Origin: an uncultured bacterium
GTDB lineage: Bacteria > Pseudomonadota > Gammaproteobacteria > Burkholderiales > Burkholderiaceae_C
Direction of reading: 5' to 3'
Assembly (NCBI GenBank): GCA_903928495.1
Contig: CAIYQZ010000061.1
Span: 1 to 64,000 of the forward strand
Length of the DNA: 64,000 bases
Shown: one piece after another, positions 16,559-23,934 of the stretch
Position numbering within the stretch: the first letter of the stretch is position 1
Layout: every line of letters starts with the position of its first letter
Program-made: the position numbers and the translations under genes
The notes under the pieces: model-generated
Databases searched by the model: none
The model's input: only the letters and a program-made list of their open reading frames with translations
Told to the model about the DNA's origin: nothing

Positions 16559-17673
16559 TCAGGCCGCCAGCAACTCAAAAGAACCCAGCGGCTGCGCCAC
16601 CCCATTGACCAACACCTCCACCCGGTGTGTACCAGGGTGGTGCACCCGCGTCGTCATGGGTGCCAGCGACACACGTTTTCGAAATGCCAACGCAGCACCG
16701 GGCGCCAGGGTGGTGGTTTTCAGCTTGAACACCTTGGGCGCGGTCTGGCCACTGGCCTTCACAAAGTGGATGCAAAAGTCCACCAGCACGTCCTGTGCGT
16801 GGGCCTGGGTGTTGTGCAGCTCAAACGCCACTTCGACAGCGCCGCCAACCTGGGCCACGGCAGGCTGAATGCGCGGCTGCACCACTGCCACCTGGGCACG
16901 GGCACCGAAACCCAGCACATCCAGCGCACCCGCATCACCTCGCTTGGCGGCAAAGCGCAACGCGTGCTCTACCAGCCAGCGGCGCTCGGGGCTGGCACCG
17001 GGCAACCAGCGCCGGGCGGTGTCCACCAGCACTGCGGGGTGGTCTTTGCCAATGTCGTTCAGGTTGTTGGCCACCGAGCGGCGCACGTACAGCTCGGGGT
17101 CGTCTTTCAGCTTTTCCAGCAGGGCGAGCACAGGCGTGGGGTCCTGCTGGAAGGCTCGCAGGCGCTGGCCCCAGGGCAATCGCGGGCGAGTGCCCTCTGA
17201 CACCAGGCGGCGCACGTGGTGGTTGGAGTCGGTGGCCCACTGCGCCAACCGGTCCAGCGTGGCCTGGGTGTGGTGCTGCAAAAACGGGCGGATGCTGAAC
17301 TCGGCGGTGAACCGCTGAGTCAGCAGGTGCTGTGCGCGCATCGACGCTTCAAAGTGCCCCAGCCCGAACTCCGCCACAAAACAGGTGTGCGGCAAATAGA
17401 AAAAGGGGGCCATGGCGCTGGCTGACTCAGACGGTGGTGCCGCCTCAACCGACGCCAGCAGCACCTCCACTGCAGCTTCATAGTCGGTGGGCAGGGGCGG
17501 TGCAGTGCGTGGGCCAGGTGGCGACCCCTGGCCATCAGATCGAGTGCGTCGTAGTCACTCAGCGCATCGGCCAAAAAAGCGGTGCTGTCGAACGCAGGAT
17601 GCACGGCCGCCACCTCGCGCTCCAGGCGCGCAGGCACCTCGGGGCCGTATTGGTTTTTCAGCGGTTCGGCCAC
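16559..17673 (-). pseudogene. alkC: DNA alkylation repair protein AlkC, frameshifted
   Basis: A HEAT-repeat DNA glycosylase of the AlkC type, which excises alkylated bases, followed by a C-terminal Ig-like domain (ending in HRVEVLVNGVAQPLGSFEL). The N-terminal 60 codons (MAEPLKNQYGPEVPARLERE) are in one frame and the rest (LPTDYEAAVEVLLASV onward) in another. The break lies at a run of four G at 17494-17497 on the plus strand. Adding one base restores a 371-residue protein, so this is a one-base deletion: a recent mutation or a sequence error. It is last in a minus-strand run after the aldo/keto reductase gene (12-base gap). Confidence 0.8.
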
Positions 17674-17685
17674 GGCAATACCACG

Positions 17686-18744
17686 TCAGGCCAAACGCTG
17701 GTCGGTGCTGGGGCGCTTCCAGAGGTTGATGCCACCGTCCACCGCGTGCCGGTCGATGGCGGCCAGCTCGTCGGCGGTGAAATCGGGGCGTTTCAAAGCG
17801 CCCACCAGTTCGGTGATCTGCTCGGGACGGCTCGCGCCGATCAGGGCCGAGGTCATGCGGGCATCGCGCAGCACCCAGGCCACCGCCATTTGCGCCAGGC
17901 TCTGGCCCCGGGCCTGGGCCAGTTCATTCAGCGCCTTCACATGGGTGATGTTCTGCGGGCTGAGGTGGTCGGGCGTGAACGAGCCGCCGCCGGGGCGGTT
18001 GATGCGGGCGTCGGCTGGCACACCGTTCAGGTACTTGCTGGTCAACAGACCTTGGGCCAGTGCGCTGAAGGCGATGCAACCCACACCCAGATCGCCGAGG
18101 GTGTCGAGCAGGTCTTCCTCGATCCAGCGGTTGAGCAGGCTGTACGACGGCTGGTGAATGAGGCAGGGCACGCCCATGCTGGCCAGAATGTCCACGGCCT
18201 CGCGGGTTTTGCCCGCCGAGTAGCTGGACAGGCCCACGTACAGCGCCTTGCCCTGCTGCACGGCGGTGGCCAACGCGCCCATGGTTTCTTCCAGCGGGGT
18301 GTCGGGGTCGAAACGGTGGGAATAAAAAATATCGACGTAGTCCAGCCCCATGCGCGCCAAGCTCTGGTCAAGGCTGGCCAACACGTATTTGCGCGAGCCC
18401 CCGCCCTGTCCATAGGGTCCGGGCCACATGTCGTAGCCCGCTTTGCTGGAAATGACCAGTTCATCGCGGTACGGCCTGAAGTCGCGGTGCAGGTGCTCGC
18501 CAAAGTTGGTTTCAGCACTGCCTGCGGGCGGTCCGTAGTTGTTGGCCAGGTCGAAATGGGTGATGCCCGCGTCGAACGCGGTGCGCAGCATGTTGCGCTG
18601 GGTTTGGAACGGGGTGGCGTCGCCAAAGTTGTGCCACAGGCCCAGCGTGATGGCGGGCAATGCCAAGCCACTGCGGCCTGTGCGGCGGTAAGGCATGCGG
18701 CCATCGTACCGGTCGGGTGCGGCGGCGTAGAGCGGGTGGGTCAT
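17686..18744 (-). CDS. gpr: Aldo/keto reductase, YghZ/Gpr type
   Basis: A 352-residue oxidoreductase with high visible similarity to E. coli YghZ, an L-glyceraldehyde-3-phosphate and methylglyoxal reductase. Shared blocks include LGLWHNFGD, ITHFDLANNYGPP, SKAGYDMWPGPYG, SRKYVLASLDQSLARMG and VDIFYSHRFD. The catalytic residues Asp, Tyr, Lys and His of the family are in these blocks. The ATG at 18744 (MTHPLYAAAPDRYDG) matches the start of relatives. It lies seven bases after the DUF1854 gene in the same minus-strand run, so it is probably co-transcribed with the cyanophycin-linked transporter, although no metabolic link is obvious. Confidence 0.92.
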   Translation of the reverse strand: MTHPLYAAAPDRYDGRMPYRRTGRSGLALPAITLGLWHNFGDATPFQTQRNMLRTAFDAGITHFDLANNYGPPAGSAETNFGEHLHRDFRPYRDELVISSKAGYDMWPGPYGQGGGSRKYVLASLDQSLARMGLDYVDIFYSHRFDPDTPLEETMGALATAVQQGKALYVGLSSYSAGKTREAVDILASMGVPCLIHQPSYSLLNRWIEEDLLDTLGDLGVGCIAFSALAQGLLTSKYLNGVPADARINRPGGGSFTPDHLSPQNITHVKALNELAQARGQSLAQMAVAWVLRDARMTSALIGASRPEQITELVGALKRPDFTADELAAIDRHAVDGGINLWKRPSTDQRLA

Positions 18745-18751
18745 GGTGGGC

Positions 18752-19234
18752 TCACAAAAACCGGTCAAGCAGTTTGCGGCTGTGGCGGTCCAGCGCGAAC
18801 AGGTCGCGGATCAAAAACTGCACGCCGTGGCTGTCGGCCACCAGCAGCGTGCCCGAGCTGAGGCGGCGGATGTCTTCCTCGCCTTTCAGCACAAAGTCAA
18901 ACCGGCCCCGGTCGGTGTCCACCGTCCAGGTGCTGGGCGTGGCGTAGCTGCTCACACCCTCCAGCCGCTGAATCTCGGGCATGAACTCGCGCTCCTGCAG
19001 GCCGCGTTGCACCGCGGCCTGGGTGTCGGCAGGCAGGTCGGCCAGCGCGTTGATCCAGGCGAGTTCATGGCCGTCGGCATCGACCAGCGACAAGCCCTCT
19101 TCTGCTGCGGAGATGGGAAACGCGCGCACGGGCACCACACCTTCGTGCTGAGTGCCATCGGCGCGGGTCAACACCAGCTTGCCCGCAGGGCTCCAGTGCA
19201 GTGTGAAATCGAAGGTTGCAGTGGTGGTGGTCAT
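18752..19234 (-). CDS. DUF1854 protein of the cyanophycin locus
   Basis: A 160-residue protein of the DUF1854 family, which in beta-proteobacteria is found next to cyanophycin synthetase genes and an ABC transporter. Visible features are a mixed alpha/beta sequence without signal peptide or membrane segment, and a conserved-looking end (SHGVQFLIRDLFALDRHSR). Its ATG overlaps the stop of the ABC transporter gene by four bases (ATGA). The biochemical role is unknown. Co-translation with the transporter suggests it works with it, perhaps as a cytoplasmic adaptor. Confidence 0.85.
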   Translation of the reverse strand: MTTTTATFDFTLHWSPAGKLVLTRADGTQHEGVVPVRAFPISAAEEGLSLVDADGHELAWINALADLPADTQAAVQRGLQEREFMPEIQRLEGVSSYATPSTWTVDTDRGRFDFVLKGEEDIRRLSSGTLLVADSHGVQFLIRDLFALDRHSRKLLDRFL

Positions 19235-21516
19235 GTGCGTTCCTCGGCGGCCAGCAGCACGTCTTCGGCGGCCTTGGCCTGACGGGCCTGCGCTTCGTAC
19301 AAGCGGAAGTAAGCGCCCTGCTGTTCCATCAGTTCGTCGTGGCTTCCCACCTCGACCATGTGGCCCTTGTCCATCACCACCAGCCGGTTGGCCCGGCGCA
19401 GGGTGGACAGGCGGTGCGCCACGGCAATGGTGGTGCGCCCGCGCACCAGGTTGTCGAGCGCCTTCTGGATTTCTTTCTCGGTTTCGGTGTCCACCGACGA
19501 TGTGGCCTCGTCCAAGATGAGGATGGCGGGGTCAATCAACAAGGCACGTGCAATGGAGATGCGCTGGCGCTCACCGCCCGACAGGCCCTGGCCCCGCTCG
19601 CCCACCAGCGAGTCATAGCCCTGGGGCAGCCGCAGAATGAATTCGTGCGCGTGTGCAGCCCGCGCGGCGGCCACGATGTCGGCGCGCGTGGCTTCCGGCC
19701 GGCCGTAGGCGATGTTCTCGGCAATGGTGCCGAAAAACAAAAACGGCTCTTGCAGCACCAGGCCAATGTGGCGGCGGTAGTCGGCCACCTTCAGGGCACG
19801 GATGTCCACACCGTCGATCTGAATTGACCCACCGCTCACGTCATAGAACCGGCACAGCAGGTTGACCAGCGTGCTCTTGCCAGAACCGCTGTGGCCCACC
19901 AGCCCAATGAACTCACCAGGTTGGATGGACAGCGTCAGGTCTTTGATGACGGCGCGGTTGCCGTAGCGGAAATTCGCGTGTTCGATGTCGATGCGGCCAG
20001 TGACAGTGGGCAGTGCCACCGGATGTGACGGCTCGGGCACGCTGGAGACGTGGTCCAAGATGTCAAAAATGCGCTTGGCCCCGGCGGCAGCTTTTTGCGT
20101 GACCGACACGATGCGGCTCATCGAATCCAGCCGTGTGTAGAACCGGCTGATGTAGGCCAAAAATGCCGTCAGCACCCCCACCGTGATGGCGTTTTGCGAC
20201 ACCTGCCAGATGCCAAATGCCCACACCACCAGCAGACCCACCTCGGTCAACAGCGTGACGGTGGGGGAAAACAGGCTCCAGGTGCGGTTGAGTTTGTCGT
20301 TCACCGCCAGGTTGTAGCGGTTGGCATCGCGAAAGCGCCTGGCCTCGCGGTCTTCCTGGGCAAAGGCTTTCACCACCCGAATGCCGGGAATGGTGTCGGC
20401 CAGCACGTTGGTCACCTCGGCCCACACGCGGTCGATTTTTTCAAACCCCGTGCGCAGCCGGTCGCGCACCAGGTGAATCAGCCATGCAATGAACGGCAGC
20501 GGCACCAGCGTGACCAATGCCAGCCACGGATTGATGGAGAACAGGATGAGTGCCGTCATGACGATCATCAGCACGTCGGTCGCGAAGTCGAGCAGGTGCA
20601 GCGACAGGAACACGTTGATGCGGTCGGTTTCGCTGCCGATGCGCGCCATCAGGTCGCCCGTGCGGCGGCCACCGAAATACTCCAGGCTCAGGGCCAGCAG
20701 GTGTTCGTAGGTGGTGGTGCGCAAATCAGCCCCGATGCGCTCTGACACCAGGGCCAGGATGTAGGTTTTGGCCCAACCCAGGCTCCAGGCCACCAGCGCC
20801 GAGCCAAACAGCCCGGCCAGGTACAGCAGCACCACGTCCTGTTCGATGGCCTTGCCGTTCTGGAACGGGATGAGGATGTCATCCATGAGCGGCATGGTCA
20901 GGTACGGCGGCACCAGCGTAGCGGCTGTGGATGCCAAGGTGAGCAGAAAGCCCGCCAGCAACTGCCACTGGTAAGGCCGCGCAAAGCGCCACAAGCGCAG
21001 CAGCGTCCAAGTGGATGGGGGCTGCTCCGCCTCAGCGGCAAAGCGCTGTGGCTCGTCCGCCTCTTCACTGCCCGGTTCTGCTGCCGCGCTTGCACCGGCG
21101 GGATACCCCAACGCAGCAACCGTCTGGGCAAACTGCACAACCAGACGCTGGGCATATAGGTTGACGCCCAGGGTGAACCGCCACGCGGCCAGGCGCCGCT
21201 CGCCGTCGACCAGCGCCAGGGTGCCCACACCGGCATGATCGGTCAGGATCAGCCGCAAACCCGGGTGCAATGGCCAGCTGTGGACTTGGGGCGTACCTTC
21301 GGGGTCGGCAGGAAGCCAGGCCATCAGGCGCTGACCGGTCAGCAACACCAGCGAGCTGGCGGCGTGCAGTCGCTCATCCAGATCGGGCTGCAAGGCAGCC
21401 AAGGTGCTTTCTCCCGACAAGAGCGAGAGTTGTATGAGGCTGTGCCAGCGCGGGGGCAGGCCCGTCAGAACGGTGGGCGCGCCCACACCGGGCATGGCTG
21501 AAGAGGGGGTTTGCAT
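19231..21516 (-). CDS. ABC exporter-type transporter of the cyanophycin locus
   Basis: A 761-residue half-transporter. Residues 1-170 form an extra soluble domain absent from ordinary exporters. A six-helix transmembrane domain follows (~185-470; LLAGFLLTLASTAATLVPPY, LALVTLVPLPFIAWLI). The nucleotide-binding domain has Walker A GHSGSGKST, Q-loop QEPFLFFG, signature LSGGERQR, Walker B LILDEATS and an H-loop in VAHRLST. All catalytic elements are intact. The ATG at 21516 was preferred over an upstream TTG. It is divergent from the cyanophycin synthetase pair. The substrate is unknown; MsbA-type lipid export is the usual default for this architecture. Confidence 0.9.
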   Translation of the reverse strand: MQTPSSAMPGVGAPTVLTGLPPRWHSLIQLSLLSGESTLAALQPDLDERLHAASSLVLLTGQRLMAWLPADPEGTPQVHSWPLHPGLRLILTDHAGVGTLALVDGERRLAAWRFTLGVNLYAQRLVVQFAQTVAALGYPAGASAAAEPGSEEADEPQRFAAEAEQPPSTWTLLRLWRFARPYQWQLLAGFLLTLASTAATLVPPYLTMPLMDDILIPFQNGKAIEQDVVLLYLAGLFGSALVAWSLGWAKTYILALVSERIGADLRTTTYEHLLALSLEYFGGRRTGDLMARIGSETDRINVFLSLHLLDFATDVLMIVMTALILFSINPWLALVTLVPLPFIAWLIHLVRDRLRTGFEKIDRVWAEVTNVLADTIPGIRVVKAFAQEDREARRFRDANRYNLAVNDKLNRTWSLFSPTVTLLTEVGLLVVWAFGIWQVSQNAITVGVLTAFLAYISRFYTRLDSMSRIVSVTQKAAAGAKRIFDILDHVSSVPEPSHPVALPTVTGRIDIEHANFRYGNRAVIKDLTLSIQPGEFIGLVGHSGSGKSTLVNLLCRFYDVSGGSIQIDGVDIRALKVADYRRHIGLVLQEPFLFFGTIAENIAYGRPEATRADIVAAARAAHAHEFILRLPQGYDSLVGERGQGLSGGERQRISIARALLIDPAILILDEATSSVDTETEKEIQKALDNLVRGRTTIAVAHRLSTLRRANRLVVMDKGHMVEVGSHDELMEQQGAYFRLYEAQARQAKAAEDVLLAAEERT

Positions 21517-21708
21517 GGGTCGCAATTGTCACTGCCACCGGGCCGCTGTCGGCCTTGGACCGCACAGTTCGGTTGAATCGATGTAAAAAAATGTTGCTTG
21601 CCCGGACCGGTGCCGGGAAGGTCGCAGCACAATGTCGGTGCTAGGAAAATCATTGTAGCGGTGGGGTTTGTCCCGCCGCCCGACTCGGGCCCCAGGCCCA
21701 CGATCAGC

Positions 21709-23904
21709 ATGAACCACCGCGACATCCGTTTTTTGCGCATCACCTATTTGCGCGGCCCTAACATCTGGACCTACCGCCCGACGCTGGAAGCCTGGATCGA
21801 CATTGGCGACCTGGAAGACTGCCCTTCCAACACACTGCCCGGTTTCTACGAGCGCCTGACCGCCTGGCTGCCGTCTCTGGAGGAGCACCACTGCAGCCCC
21901 GGCGTGCGAGGCGGTTTTCTTCAGCGCCTGCGCGAAGGCACCTGGCCCGGCCACATCATGGAACATGTGGCGCTCGAGCTGCAGAACCTGGCCGGCATGC
22001 AAACCGGCTTTGGCAAGGCGCGCTCGACCCACGTGCGGGGTGTGTACAAGGTGGTCATCCGCACGCGTGAAGAAAGCGTGGGTCGCGCGGCCTTGCAGTC
22101 GGCACGCGATCTGGTCATGGCCGCCATCGATGACCAGCCGTTCGATGTGGCAGGTACCGTCAGCCGCTTGCGTGCCATGGTCGACTCGCTGTGTCTGGGC
22201 CCCAGCACCGCCCACATCGTGGACGCAGCCACGGCGCGCGGCATACCGCACACCCGCCTGAACGACGGCAACCTCGTGCAATTGGGACAGGGCGAACGCC
22301 AGCGCCGCATCTGGACGGCCGAAACCGATGGCACCAGCGCCATTGCAGAGGGCATTTGCAGCGACAAAGACCTGACCAAAACGCTGTTGTCCACCTGCGG
22401 CATTCCGGTGCCTGAGGGTGAAAAGGTCGACTCGCCCGAAGCGGCCTGGGAAGCTGCCCAGGACATCGGTCTGCCCGTGGCGGTGAAGCCCATCGACGGC
22501 AACCACGGCCGGGGCATCACGCTGGACCTGATGACCGAAGCAGATGTGCACGCTGCCTACCACGTGGCCAGCGAACAAGGCAGTGGCGTGATCGTGGAGC
22601 GCTGCATTCCCGGAGAAGAACACCGTTTGCTGGTGGTGGGTGGCCGAATGGTCGCAGCCACGCGCGGTCAGACCACCGAAGTGGTGGGCGATGGCAGCCA
22701 CACGGTGCAGCAGCTTGTGGACCAGCAACTGAACACCGACCCCCGCCGGGGAGAGGAAGAAGAATTCCCGCTCGAATTCATCGTGCTGAGCAAGGAGCCA
22801 CACATGCTGGTGGAACTGCAGCGCCAGGGGCTGGCTCCTGACAGCGTGCCTTCCAGCGGGCAGCGCGTGCGCGTGCAACGCCACGGCAACCTCACCCACG
22901 ATGTGACCGATCTGGTGCACCCCGACGTGGCCGAACTGGCCGCCATGGCCGCACGCGTGGTGGGTCTGGATGTGGCCGGGGTGGACCTGGTGGTCACCGA
23001 CATTTCAAAATCCATGGCACCGCAACAAGGGGCCATTGTGGAAGTGAACGCGGGCCCCGGCCTGCTGATGCACATCAAACCCGAAACCGGCACCCCCCGC
23101 CCCGTGGGTAAAGCCATTGTGGATCACCTGTTTGGCCCCGAGTCGGACGGGCGCATCCCGGTGGTGGGCATCACAGGCGATGCAGCCGACACTTTGCCCG
23201 TGGCGCAATTGGTCGCAGCGATGCTGCGTCTGGACGGCCGCCACACAGGCATGGCTTGCCAACAGGGCGTGTACCTCAACCAACGCCAGCTGCACGATGC
23301 CCTGCCCATCAAACCCTGGGATGCAGGCCAGCGCCTGCTGATGAACCGGCAGGTGCAAGCGGCCGTGTTCGAAAACAGCCCGCGCCAGATCCTGGCTGAA
23401 GGACTGGTGTACGACCGCTGCCACGTGGGCGTGGTCACCGGTGTGCCAAAGGCCGAAGGGTTGGAAGAGTTCTATGTCACCGAGGACGAACAGATGTACA
23501 GCATCGTTCGCACGCAGGTCGATGTGGTGTTGTCACACGGTGTGGCGGTCATCAATGCCCACGAACCGGCTGCCGCCGAACTGGCAGACCTGAGCGATGG
23601 TGCCGTCATCTATTACGCGGCAGATGCCAACCTCCCTGCCGTTCAGGCTCACCGGGCCCAAGGTGGCAAAGCCGTGCTGGTGACTGACGGCCGGTTGGTA
23701 TTGGCCACAGGTGACACCTGCAAACCCGTGTTCGACGCGCGCCACCCGGACACCGCCCCCTTGGCCACACAAGTGCTGCTGGCCAGCATTGCCACGGCCT
23801 GGGCCCTGGACATTCCACTGACCGTGGTGCGCGCCGCGATCGAAGCGGACTGGCCCCCCATTGCCGCGCAGATGTCAGCCAGGCCGACCGCCTCCCAGGC
23901 CTGA
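21709..23904 (+). CDS. Degenerate cyanophycin synthetase paralogue (CphA'/CphA2-like)
   Basis: A 731-residue homologue of the downstream CphA. The N-terminal domain and ATP-grasp half are well preserved (DKDLTKTLLSTCGIPVPEGE, AVKPIDGNHGRGITLD, IVEVNAGPGLLMH). The Mur-ligase half is altered: where CphA has GTNGKTTT, this protein reads GDAADTLP (~490). The protein also stops just before the Mur C-terminal domain. It should keep the aspartate-adding ATP-grasp activity but not the arginine-adding one. Cyanobacterial CphA2, which polymerises beta-Asp-Arg dipeptides, shows the same pattern of loss. It is 30 bases upstream of cphA. The start MNHRDIRFLRI mirrors relatives. Confidence 0.88.
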   Translation: MNHRDIRFLRITYLRGPNIWTYRPTLEAWIDIGDLEDCPSNTLPGFYERLTAWLPSLEEHHCSPGVRGGFLQRLREGTWPGHIMEHVALELQNLAGMQTGFGKARSTHVRGVYKVVIRTREESVGRAALQSARDLVMAAIDDQPFDVAGTVSRLRAMVDSLCLGPSTAHIVDAATARGIPHTRLNDGNLVQLGQGERQRRIWTAETDGTSAIAEGICSDKDLTKTLLSTCGIPVPEGEKVDSPEAAWEAAQDIGLPVAVKPIDGNHGRGITLDLMTEADVHAAYHVASEQGSGVIVERCIPGEEHRLLVVGGRMVAATRGQTTEVVGDGSHTVQQLVDQQLNTDPRRGEEEEFPLEFIVLSKEPHMLVELQRQGLAPDSVPSSGQRVRVQRHGNLTHDVTDLVHPDVAELAAMAARVVGLDVAGVDLVVTDISKSMAPQQGAIVEVNAGPGLLMHIKPETGTPRPVGKAIVDHLFGPESDGRIPVVGITGDAADTLPVAQLVAAMLRLDGRHTGMACQQGVYLNQRQLHDALPIKPWDAGQRLLMNRQVQAAVFENSPRQILAEGLVYDRCHVGVVTGVPKAEGLEEFYVTEDEQMYSIVRTQVDVVLSHGVAVINAHEPAAAELADLSDGAVIYYAADANLPAVQAHRAQGGKAVLVTDGRLVLATGDTCKPVFDARHPDTAPLATQVLLASIATAWALDIPLTVVRAAIEADWPPIAAQMSARPTASQA

Positions 23905-23934
23905 TTCCCGCAGAGCCCCGTTACTGGACACCCC

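Noticed and set aside
21517-21708. A riboswitch or small gene in the divergent region between the ABC transporter and the cyanophycin synthetases
   Set aside because: Only a weak 5-bp stem and no recognised aptamer fold or coding frame with a ribosome-binding site was seen; probably just two promoters.
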